Source of the DNA: Lachnospiraceae bacterium
Lineage (GTDB): Bacteria; Bacillota; Clostridia; Lachnospirales; Lachnospiraceae
Length of the DNA stretch: 5,726 nucleotides
Reading direction: 5' to 3'
NCBI GenBank assembly: GCA_017959525.1
Contig: JAGDAL010000190.1
Coordinates: forward strand, 1 to 5,726
This document shows, one piece after another, positions 1-5,726 of this stretch; position 1 is the first letter of the stretch, and each line of letters opens with the position of its first letter. A model generated the notes under the pieces. That model made no database searches. It was not told the origin of the DNA and was given only the letters and a program-made list of their open reading frames with translations. A program made the position numbers and the translations under genes.

Positions 1-22
1 GCAAGGAGACGTGGGGGCGAAC

Positions 23-56
23 AAAAAAGACCCCGGCGCGGGTACGCGTCGAGGTC
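23..56 (-). terminator. Rho-independent terminator at the end of the operon
   Basis: Read on the minus strand, 6 nt after the last stop codon, a GC-rich stem runs from GACCTCGACGCG to CGCGCCGGGGTC around the loop TACC. It has twelve positions with one A-C mismatch and one T-G wobble, and is followed directly by TTTTTT. This is a textbook intrinsic terminator. The plus-strand reading lacks a T-run after the stem, so it acts in one direction only. It marks the end of the transcription unit. The 22 bases beyond it hold nothing I can identify. Confidence 0.88.
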
Positions 57-62
57 GTATGA

Positions 63-578
63 TTATGCTTCTTTGTGAACTTTGCTTGGTGCCTTGCGCC
101 ACAGGGCGTCGAGGACACGCTCGTTCGGCTCGAAGAGAATTTTCTCCTCGGTGGTGGAACCTTGTGGTTTGTAAACCAGGGTGTAGTAGTTGTGGTCTGC
201 GTCGTGGCTGGTGCAGTCGTGGGTCTTTAAGTTGCGTCCTACGTAGGCGCTGACCGGTTCACTTCTGGCCGGTGCAATGACAACCACGTTCTCCATATCT
301 ACGGTTAAGAGGTGCTTACGCTTGCGCTGCCAGCGAATGATATCGATATCCAGCTCTCCTTCCGTTACGGAGTACTCATATTCAATATTTACCTGCAGGA
401 ACATGTAATATAACATGCCGAGCAGTGCTAAAAACAGAATAAGAATTACCGGCTGTAAAAACAGGATTCCGTTGAGTCCCACAAAAACCGTCAGGGCAAT
501 CATAATGCCTAAGATAATCTTGGTTAGTGGCGGATTCCTACGTGCCACAATCTGTTCTACAAATAAACTCTGTTCCAT
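63..578 (-). CDS. Small two-helix membrane protein, DUF6106-like, function unknown
   Basis: A 171-residue protein with ATG start; GAGGG lies 6 nt upstream (585-589). It starts 27 nt after the lacZ stop and ends 7 nt before the operon terminator, so it is almost certainly co-transcribed with lacZ. A short basic N-terminus (ARRNPPLTK) precedes two hydrophobic helices, about residues 20-38 and 40-62, with only a tight turn (QP) between them. The remaining 110 residues are soluble and probably cytoplasmic. This tail opens with NIEYEYSVTEGELDIDIIRWQRKRK, split by a turn (66-89), then VDMENVVVIAP (93-103), which looks like successive beta strands. It ends in ILFEPNERVLDALWR (about 137-151), strand then helix. 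The overall pattern recalls DUF6106 proteins of Lachnospiraceae and, more loosely, membrane-anchored bacterial PH-like domains. Both resemblances are from memory and pattern. No catalytic motif is visible and no function can be assigned; a link to galactoside use is only implied by position. Confidence 0.8.
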   Translation of the reverse strand: MEQSLFVEQIVARRNPPLTKIILGIMIALTVFVGLNGILFLQPVILILFLALLGMLYYMFLQVNIEYEYSVTEGELDIDIIRWQRKRKHLLTVDMENVVVIAPARSEPVSAYVGRNLKTHDCTSHDADHNYYTLVYKPQGSTTEEKILFEPNERVLDALWRKAPSKVHKEA

Positions 579-605
579 GGTTTTCCCTCGCTTTGTACAA
601 ATGCT

Positions 606-3600
606 TTAAATCGGTCGGAAGGAAAAAGAAACCTCCAATGGCTTACTGTTGTCGATGCAGTATTCCGGATGGGTTTTTGCTCCCCAGGTGTCATCTCCTG
701 CAATGCCCATCTGTGCCAGACCTACACGAACGTAGGTGTTCTGTACCGGTGGCAAATGATTCGGGTGGGTTGCATTGTCAATCTCATGTGGAGAATAAGG
801 CAATACCGACAAGCTTAAGTTGTCCCCTTCAATGCGATATCCTCTTCCACGATGATCGGTAATCTCTGCAAACCGAACCTCGGTCTTGTTGCCGCATTCC
901 TGCGGTACCAAATATTTTGCCATGTTGTCGGCTACCTTGGTGCGATACACGCCAAGCTTGGCATGATTGCGATCCGGATAAGTTTCCTCTGGTCCACGAC
1001 CGTACCACATCATATTATCATAATCCGCATCCAATGTCACAAGAATTGATAATTCCGGCAGTTCCCCAATTTCCGCAGAAGCATCCAGGGAAAGCTTCAT
1101 ATCAATGACACCGTCGCTGTGTACCACATAGGTCAAAAGCGCATCTTTGGCCGGCTTGGTTGGCAGATGATAGGTGTAGGTAATCTCTACGGAATCCTTG
1201 CCTTCTTTTACCATGTAGTCGGTGGATCTTCTGCCGTCGGCATACTTCGGGCTTGCGTACATGCTGGCCAACTTCCACTGTCCCGCACGGAACGGAAGCT
1301 GGTTGGCTACATCGTTCTCGGTCATCGGGCGCCAGAAGTTCGGTCTTGGCGGAAGTTTGATCATCTCTTTTCCTGCGTAGACATAGGATACCAATCCACC
1401 CTGCAGGTTGGAGAAGAGCACTTCAAAATCATCGCCACGGACGCCGGTATTGCACCAGCCGCGGGTGACGGTCATTGGGCGCTTTGCATGTTCTTTCTTC
1501 TTGCGATGTCCGATGACGGTCTGGCCATAGGCTACTTCGTGTCCGGCCTTGGCCCAGAGGGTGTCTTCCTTCAACTGGAAGGAAACGGTGAGTACATATT
1601 CATCATCGTCCGTCGGCAATTCGAATGGCAGCGGCATCCGGTTCTCGGATAACGGGTCTGCCTCCATGCGTCCGCTGCGTCGCTCGATTTCTACCCCTTC
1701 TTTTTCCAGGGTGATGACGCACTGGTATTCCTTGGTCTCCGTAAAGAGATTATCGTTCTTGATCACGACCATGTCTCCGTCGAAATCCACGCGGATACTC
1801 TGGTAGTTGTATTTGACTTCCTGCATCTTCGGGGATGGGTCCCGGTCTCTTCCGTAGACGATTCCGTTACCACTGAAGCTTCCGTCGTTCGGACGGTCTC
1901 CGAAGTCTCCACCATAGCCCTGGAATTCCACGCCATAGCGGTCCTTTAAGGTCATGGACTGGTCGATGTAATCCCAGATGAATCCGCCCTGGAACAATGG
2001 CTCCTCATGGGTCAAATCCGTGTATTTATGCATGGCGCCGCAGGAGTTGCCCATGGCATGGGTGTATTCGCAGTTAATGTACGGCTTGTCCCGATGCTCC
2101 TTCAGATACTCCTTGATCTGTTCTACCGGATGATACATGGTGCTGTAGATATCCGTTGTTTCCGGATACCGATTATCCCATACACATCCTTCGTAATGTA
2201 CCAAGCGGGTGGAATCCCATGCGTGGAACTGATCGTGCATCTTCAGTAGATCGGTTCCTCCGAAGGATTCGTTACCGCAGGACCAAATCAGAATGGACGG
2301 ATGGTTCTTATCCCGCTCAAACATGGACTTGGCACGGTCCAAAATCAATTCCAAGTATTCCGGACGGTCTCCCGGTACGGAATAGCTGATATCATGAATG
2401 CCCCGTCCGATGCTATCCCAAACGCCATGGGTCTCTAAATTAGTCTCATCAATCAAATAGATTCCATAGCGGTCGCACATCCGATAGAGGAAAGTGCGAT
2501 TCGGGTAGTGGCTGGTACGAATGGCATTGATGTTATTTTGCTTCATAGTAACGATATCTTTTACAATATCATCGTTGGTAATACAACGTCCGTTGTTGGC
2601 TGAGAACTCATGTCGGTTCACGCCATGGAACACGATACGCTTGCCATTTAAACACATCACATGGTCAATGAGTTCAAAGCGGCGGAAGCCTACCTTCTCC
2701 GCAACGAGCTCCTGGAAGTCATCTTCTGCATCAAAGACTTCGATGCGAAGGTCATAGAGATTCGGATATTCCGCACTCCACTTCTTCGGATTCTCTACCG
2801 GAATACTTAGCTTGGTCTCTGCCTCTAAGCGTGTCTCCACCGTTGCCACTTCATCTCCCTCATCGAGAAGGTGCAAGATGGCTTTTCCCGGTGCGCTTAC
2901 CTGCAGAGTCACTTCCAAGTCCGCGTTCTCATACCGATCATCCAAGGCGGTTACGATTCGCATGTCTCTTACATGGACCTTCGGTACGGTGTAGAGATAC
3001 ACATCACGGAAGATACCGGAGAATCGGAAGAAGTCCTGATCCTCACACCAGCTTCCGGCCGTGAACCGGAAGACCATAACGGAGAGCTTATTCTCCCCGT
3101 CTCTGTGGATAAACGGTGTCAGATCGAACTCGCTTGGTGTAAAACTGTCTTCGCTGTATCCTACATACTGTCCGTTCAACCACAGGGCAAACCCGCTTTC
3201 TACACCCTGGAAGGAAATATAAATCGGCCCTTCGGACAGATTGGAAGGCAAGGTAAAATACTTGGTATAGCTTGCTACCGGGTTAAAAATGGTTGGAATC
3301 TCGCCCGGTTCTACCGCTTCCCGTCCATCCCACGGATACTGGGTATTCACGTAGGACGGCACTCCATAGCCTTCGGTCTGAATATGACTTGGCACCCGGA
3401 TTTCGTCCCATGGTCTGCAGTCATAATCGTTCTCATAGAAATTCTGTATCGCGGAGGCATAATTCTTGGCATAGGAAAACTTCCATATTCCATTCAACAG
3501 ATAACGGAAATCGGATTCTCCTGCTTTTTCTGCCTCGCTTGTTCTGTAATAGTCATGATCAGAATGCGCCGGTAAGCGATTCTGCTCAAAAATCTCAGGA

Positions 3601-3632
3601 TTTTTTACAATTCCATAATCAAATGTTGTCAC
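606..3632 (-). CDS. lacZ: Beta-galactosidase, glycoside hydrolase family 2 (LacZ type)
   Basis: An intact 1008-residue cytoplasmic enzyme (E. coli LacZ is about 1024) that hydrolyses terminal beta-D-galactosides such as lactose to galactose plus the remaining sugar. Domains in order: N-terminal jelly-roll sugar-binding domain (about 40-215, with EDQD at 197-200), Ig-like domain (about 218-317), TIM-barrel catalytic domain (about 319-612), a second Ig-like domain (about 615-700) and the C-terminal beta-galactosidase small-chain domain (about 730-1005). The acid/base is E455 in NHPSILIWSCGNES and the nucleophile is E522 in NCEYTHAMGNS, matching E. coli E461 and E537. DETNLETHG (395-403) supplies E400 and H402, equivalent to the Mg-binding E416/H418. 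FIWDYIDQS (551-559) and W983 in GDDTW match the E. coli W568 and W999 regions. No signal peptide is present, so the substrate must be imported, consistent with the permease genes 22 nt upstream. Start is GTG behind AAGGGAGG. All key residues are present; galacto-oligosaccharides are possible alternative substrates. Confidence 0.97.
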   Translation of the reverse strand: MTTFDYGIVKNPEIFEQNRLPAHSDHDYYRTSEAEKAGESDFRYLLNGIWKFSYAKNYASAIQNFYENDYDCRPWDEIRVPSHIQTEGYGVPSYVNTQYPWDGREAVEPGEIPTIFNPVASYTKYFTLPSNLSEGPIYISFQGVESGFALWLNGQYVGYSEDSFTPSEFDLTPFIHRDGENKLSVMVFRFTAGSWCEDQDFFRFSGIFRDVYLYTVPKVHVRDMRIVTALDDRYENADLEVTLQVSAPGKAILHLLDEGDEVATVETRLEAETKLSIPVENPKKWSAEYPNLYDLRIEVFDAEDDFQELVAEKVGFRRFELIDHVMCLNGKRIVFHGVNRHEFSANNGRCITNDDIVKDIVTMKQNNINAIRTSHYPNRTFLYRMCDRYGIYLIDETNLETHGVWDSIGRGIHDISYSVPGDRPEYLELILDRAKSMFERDKNHPSILIWSCGNESFGGTDLLKMHDQFHAWDSTRLVHYEGCVWDNRYPETTDIYSTMYHPVEQIKEYLKEHRDKPYINCEYTHAMGNSCGAMHKYTDLTHEEPLFQGGFIWDYIDQSMTLKDRYGVEFQGYGGDFGDRPNDGSFSGNGIVYGRDRDPSPKMQEVKYNYQSIRVDFDGDMVVIKNDNLFTETKEYQCVITLEKEGVEIERRSGRMEADPLSENRMPLPFELPTDDDEYVLTVSFQLKEDTLWAKAGHEVAYGQTVIGHRKKKEHAKRPMTVTRGWCNTGVRGDDFEVLFSNLQGGLVSYVYAGKEMIKLPPRPNFWRPMTENDVANQLPFRAGQWKLASMYASPKYADGRRSTDYMVKEGKDSVEITYTYHLPTKPAKDALLTYVVHSDGVIDMKLSLDASAEIGELPELSILVTLDADYDNMMWYGRGPEETYPDRNHAKLGVYRTKVADNMAKYLVPQECGNKTEVRFAEITDHRGRGYRIEGDNLSLSVLPYSPHEIDNATHPNHLPPVQNTYVRVGLAQMGIAGDDTWGAKTHPEYCIDNSKPLEVSFSFRPI

Positions 3633-3638
3633 GTCTCT

Positions 3639-3646
3639 CCTCCCTT
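3639..3646 (-). promoter_or_regulatory. Ribosome binding site for lacZ (GTG start)
   Basis: The minus strand reads AAGGGAGG, 6 nt before the GTG at 3630-3632, inside the 22-nt gap after the second permease. The site is strong and well spaced, so it supports GTG rather than any later codon as the start of the beta-galactosidase. Confidence 0.75.
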
Positions 3647-3654
3647 ACCGATGC

Positions 3655-4512
3655 TTACTTCACTGCTCCGGTAATTCCTTCTGCGAACTGCTTCTGCAAT
3701 ACGAAGAAGATAATCATGGTTGGCAATGAGCAGAATAATACGCCCATCATCAACACACCATAATCAACGCTATATCCGTTGGATAAGTTGGCTACCAGCA
3801 TCTGCATGGTCATGGCCTTGTTATCACTTAAGACCGCTCTTGGCCACATGTATGCATTCCATGCGTTCATGAAGGTAATGACCGCTGCTGCTGCATAGGT
3901 GGACTTCATGATTGGCATATACATGCGGAAGAAAATAGCAAATTCAGACAGTCCGTCGATTCTGGCCGCTTCCATAATGTCTACCGGGAAGTTACGGGAA
4001 TTCTGACGGAACATCATAATCATAAATGGGGTTGAAATACCCGGCAAAATGAATGCTGCCACGGTACTCAACAAATGGAATGCACTCATCATACGAAACA
4101 GAGGAATCAAGGTTGCGACACCCGGAATCATCATGGCAAGAAGCAATACTGCAAAAAGCTTATCCTTCTTGTCGTCGTGATAGAGCTCGAATCCATAACC
4201 TGCCAGGGAGCAGACAAAAATACAAAGGATGGTCTGCACGGCAGAATACTTAAAGGAGTTCCACATAATCTTGGCCAGCGGTGCTCCGGATCCGATGGAG
4301 GACTTTAAGAGTCCGCGGAAGTTCTCCAGGGCATGGGTACCGAACCAGATTTTTCCTGTGGATACTTCAAATGATGCATTGGTTGCTGCTGTTAACATCC
4401 AGTAAATCGGAAATACAGAGATAAAGCATACAATGATCAAAAAGATATAACTTGGAATCAAACGCTTCTGGATCGCAAAGCTGTTTGTTACTTTTTTCTT
4501 TGAATTAGTCAC
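3655..4512 (-). CDS. Carbohydrate ABC transporter permease, CUT1 family (MalG/LacG/UgpE type)
   Basis: A 285-residue inner-membrane permease, the usual length for MalG-type subunits. There are six hydrophobic segments, at about residues 20-42, 84-106, 119-141, 150-168, 202-222 and 254-274. The EAA loop is near residues 181-200 (EAARIDGLSEFAIFFRMYMP), with E181-A182-A183 and D186-G187. The C-terminus FAEGITGAVK is the characteristic MalG-like ending. The start chosen is GTG at 4510-4512, because AGGTGAT lies 8 nt upstream; an in-frame GTG three codons earlier (4519-4521) would overlap that binding site. With this start, the gene overlaps the preceding permease by 8 bp (GTGACTAA), indicating translational coupling and equal production of the two channel halves. 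The lacZ start follows 22 nt after the stop. Role: second half of the membrane channel. No ATPase is encoded in the window, so energy would come from a subunit encoded elsewhere. Confidence 0.95.
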   Translation of the reverse strand: MTNSKKKVTNSFAIQKRLIPSYIFLIIVCFISVFPIYWMLTAATNASFEVSTGKIWFGTHALENFRGLLKSSIGSGAPLAKIMWNSFKYSAVQTILCIFVCSLAGYGFELYHDDKKDKLFAVLLLAMMIPGVATLIPLFRMMSAFHLLSTVAAFILPGISTPFMIMMFRQNSRNFPVDIMEAARIDGLSEFAIFFRMYMPIMKSTYAAAAVITFMNAWNAYMWPRAVLSDNKAMTMQMLVANLSNGYSVDYGVLMMGVLFCSLPTMIIFFVLQKQFAEGITGAVK

Positions 4513-5398
4513 GCTTATCACCTACTTTCATGTTGATGAAGGCCAAAACTCCTACCAGGATGAATACGACGAATGCAAGTGCAGATGCGTATCCGAATTT
4601 GGCTACACCTTGTCCTAAGGACAGATTCCAAATGTAGTGTGACATGGTGATGGTGGTGTTGGATGGTCCACCGTTGGTTAAGTTGACGGACTCATCGAAC
4701 AACTGCAAGGTTCCGTTGATGGACATGATGGCGGTCATAACGATGACCGGGCGAAGCAACGGTACGGTAATGTACCAGAAAGTCTTCCAGCCGTTGGCGC
4801 CGTCAATCTTGGATGCCTCATATACGGAATACTCGATGTTTTGCAATCCTGCCAGATAGAAGACCATATTGTAGCCGGTCCATCTCCAGATCAAACCGAT
4901 GATGATGACCGCTCTTGCTGTAGCAGTGGTTCCCAACCAGTTGATGTTCTCGCTGATGATGCCAAGATGCATGAGTCCGGAATTGATCAGGCCCTGGGTT
5001 GCAAACAAAGACTTGAAAATCAATGCATAAGATACTAAGGATACTGCACATGGCATGAAGACCATGGTACGGAATAATCCGCGGAACTTCAGATCCTTGT
5101 TATTTAATATTTGTGCCAACAGGATTGCAAGAATCAACATAATCGGCACTTCGATAATCAGGTATAAGAACGTATTCCCCATTGCGGTCTGGAATGTCTT
5201 ATCCTGTAATATTCGCGCGTAATTGTGGAACAATGGCTCCTGCCATTCCATGTTTGCACTGGATCCCTTTTTTAGGGAAATAATAAACGCCTGCACCATC
5301 GGGTAGAAACTCATGATGAAAATCAAAATTGTAGCAGGCGCCAGAAACAGCCATCCAGCGCTTTGCTGTTTCGCTTGAATGTTTCGTGGCTTACTCAA
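4505..5398 (-). CDS. Sugar ABC transporter permease, CUT1 family (MalF/LacF/UgpA type)
   Basis: A 297-residue inner-membrane permease, normal length for a MalF-type subunit lacking MalF's extra periplasmic domain. Six hydrophobic segments are visible, roughly at residues 15-37, 73-96, 108-130, 162-183, 217-236 and 271-291. The cytoplasmic EAA loop, which docks on the ATPase, is clear near residues 193-217: YEASKIDGANGWKTFWYI, with the conserved E194-A195 and D199-G200-A201. Before the last helix, the stretch LFDESVNLTNGGPSNTT (about 233-249) is the typical MalF-like segment. It starts at TTG with a good AAGGAAGGGGG site 7 nt upstream. It pairs with the next gene to form the heterodimeric channel for the sugar delivered by the binding protein; its stop codon overlaps the start of that gene. 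Substrate cannot be read from the sequence; a galactoside is inferred from the downstream beta-galactosidase. Family assignment is very secure, substrate is not. Confidence 0.95.
   Translation of the reverse strand: MSKPRNIQAKQQSAGWLFLAPATILIFIMSFYPMVQAFIISLKKGSSANMEWQEPLFHNYARILQDKTFQTAMGNTFLYLIIEVPIMLILAILLAQILNNKDLKFRGLFRTMVFMPCAVSLVSYALIFKSLFATQGLINSGLMHLGIISENINWLGTTATARAVIIIGLIWRWTGYNMVFYLAGLQNIEYSVYEASKIDGANGWKTFWYITVPLLRPVIVMTAIMSINGTLQLFDESVNLTNGGPSNTTITMSHYIWNLSLGQGVAKFGYASALAFVVFILVGVLAFINMKVGDKRD
4517..4525 (-). promoter_or_regulatory. Ribosome binding site inside the end of the first permease gene; decides the start of the second
   Basis: The minus strand reads GTAGGTGAT, with seven consecutive bases (AGGTGAT) matching the consensus complementary to the 16S rRNA 3' end. 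The AGG core ends 8 nt before the GTG at 4510-4512, which is ideal spacing. The in-frame upstream GTG at 4519-4521 lies inside this site and has no binding site of its own, so the downstream GTG is preferred. The site lies within the last codons of the preceding gene, as expected for translational coupling. Confidence 0.75.
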
Positions 5399-5405
5399 GA
5401 TAAAT

Positions 5406-5416
5406 CCCCCTTCCTT
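5406..5416 (-). promoter_or_regulatory. Ribosome binding site for the first permease (TTG start)
   Basis: The minus strand reads AAGGAAGGGGG, ending 7 nt before a TTG codon at 5396-5398. This purine-rich run at normal spacing is the main reason to accept TTG as the start. It begins only a few bases after the U-tract of the upstream hairpin, so terminated transcripts would end before or at this site. Confidence 0.7.
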
Positions 5417-5420
5417 TTAT

Positions 5421-5452
5421 AAAAAATGGGGAATCGGATAATCCGATTCCCC
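5421..5452 (-). terminator. Intercistronic hairpin with U-tract (partial terminator / attenuator)
   Basis: On the minus strand, 34 nt after the stop of the binding-protein gene, there is a perfect 10-bp stem, GGGGAATCGG paired with CCGATTCCCC, around the 5-nt loop ATTAT. One further A-T pair could shorten the loop to 3 nt. The stem is followed by ATTTTTT, the layout of a Rho-independent terminator. The permease gene begins about 22 nt after the U-tract, with no convincing promoter between. I therefore infer partial termination or 3'-end protection of the binding-protein mRNA, which would make the binding protein more abundant than the permeases and LacZ. Confidence 0.8.
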
Positions 5453-5486
5453 GATTAATACTTTCTTATGATGTTGGAATGACCGA

Positions 5487-5726
5487 TTAGTCTTCCATTG
5501 CGAATTCTACTTCGCTCTGAGCGTTCTCAATTTCTGCATCGATATCTGCACCGTTCTGTACGTTGGTAATCAAATTACCTACAGAAGTACGCAAGGTGTA
5601 GTGATAATCGTTCTGCTCGATGGTAGGTACGTGAGTACCATACTCAACAACGGTGGTGTAGATTGGCTGATCGTTGAAGAATGCTACGCCTTCGCTGTAT
5701 ACATCGGACTTGGAAGCGGATACACA
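5487..5726 (-). CDS. Extracellular sugar-binding protein of an ABC transporter, C-terminal 79 residues (partial)
   Basis: This is an open frame from the right window edge to a TAA stop, giving the last 79 residues of a longer protein whose start lies outside the window. The visible part is soluble and acidic, with no membrane segment, and ends in ...EVEFAMED. The late stretch NGADIDAEIENAQSEVEF fits the usual end of family 1 solute-binding proteins (SBP_bac_1), where a short helix with a 'G-x-D-[IV]-x-x-x-[LI]-x-x-A-x-x-x-[IV]' pattern closes the fold. Position supports the call: it lies directly upstream of two CUT1 sugar permeases, the standard order binding protein - permease - permease. 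By family knowledge it would be a lipoprotein on the outer face of the membrane that delivers sugar to the permeases. Given the linked beta-galactosidase, lactose or another galactoside is the inferred ligand. The signal peptide and ligand pocket are not in view, so the identification rests on a short tail plus context. Confidence 0.8.
   Translation of the reverse strand, partial: CVSASKSDVYSEGVAFFNDQPIYTTVVEYGTHVPTIEQNDYHYTLRTSVGNLITNVQNGADIDAEIENAQSEVEFAMED

Noticed and set aside
1..253. Plus-strand AAGGAG near position 3 followed by GTG at 11 and an open frame to 253
   Set aside because: The spacing to the GTG is only about 2 nt, the frame runs through the operon terminator and antisense to the small membrane gene, and the product is low-complexity Arg/Cys-rich sequence typical of a shadow frame.
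1119..1652. A 177-codon open frame on the plus strand, antisense to the 3' part of lacZ
   Set aside because: Same reasoning: it is fully inside lacZ, with no start signal and no recognisable protein features.
1991..2005. A 15-nt repeat, GGAACAATGGCTCCT, also found at 5227-5241
   Set aside because: Both copies encode the same short peptide, EPLF, within unrelated proteins (lacZ and the first permease). Shared codon use explains it and no other copies or flanking repeats are seen.
2871..3575. A 234-codon open frame on the plus strand, antisense to the 5' part of lacZ
   Set aside because: It is a by-product of the codon usage of lacZ. It has no ribosome binding site, its translation resembles no known family, and the opposite strand encodes conserved GH2 sequence throughout.
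4818..5051. A 77-codon minus-strand frame inside the first permease gene
   Set aside because: It lies in a different frame wholly within a conserved permease, has no binding site and shows no membrane or family pattern of its own.
5417..5422. TATAAA on the minus strand after the hairpin, a possible -10 promoter element for the permease genes
   Set aside because: No acceptable -35 element lies about 17 nt upstream; that position falls within the hairpin. The motif is more simply part of the U-tract and the A-rich leader of the ribosome binding site.

Overview
The window is the 3' part of one carbohydrate-utilisation operon, transcribed entirely from the minus strand. The organism is most likely a low-to-mid-GC Firmicute of the class Clostridia, probably Lachnospiraceae. 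The grounds are strong AGGAGG-type ribosome binding sites, frequent GTG/TTG starts, the family mix (CUT1 sugar ABC permeases next to a Firmicutes-style long GH2 beta-galactosidase), and a small two-helix membrane protein resembling DUF6106, which I associate with Lachnospiraceae and relatives. The taxonomic call is an inference; there is no rRNA or other marker gene.

Reading in the direction of transcription (right to left): the window opens inside the C-terminal end of an extracellular sugar-binding lipoprotein (5487-5726, cut by the window edge). A hairpin with a U-tract (5421-5452) follows in the gap. Next come two ABC permease genes that overlap by 8 bp (4505-5398 and 3655-4512), a complete LacZ-type beta-galactosidase (606-3632), and a small membrane protein (63-578). 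A GC-rich Rho-independent terminator (23-56) sits just after the last stop codon and closes the operon. The remaining 22 bases at the left edge show no supportable feature.

The genes make a coherent pathway. The binding protein captures a galactoside outside the cell, the two permeases form the membrane channel, and the cytoplasmic beta-galactosidase hydrolyses the imported sugar. No ATPase gene lies in the window. CUT1 systems of this type in Firmicutes commonly use a shared MsmK/UgpC-type ATPase encoded elsewhere, although it could also lie upstream, out of view. The hairpin between the binding-protein gene and the permease genes probably lowers permease and lacZ expression relative to the binding protein. 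The role of the last gene is unknown; its place in the operon, before the terminator, is the least explained point here.

Most of the window is ordinary catabolic operon sequence. I do not see a novel defence, mobile or RNA system.
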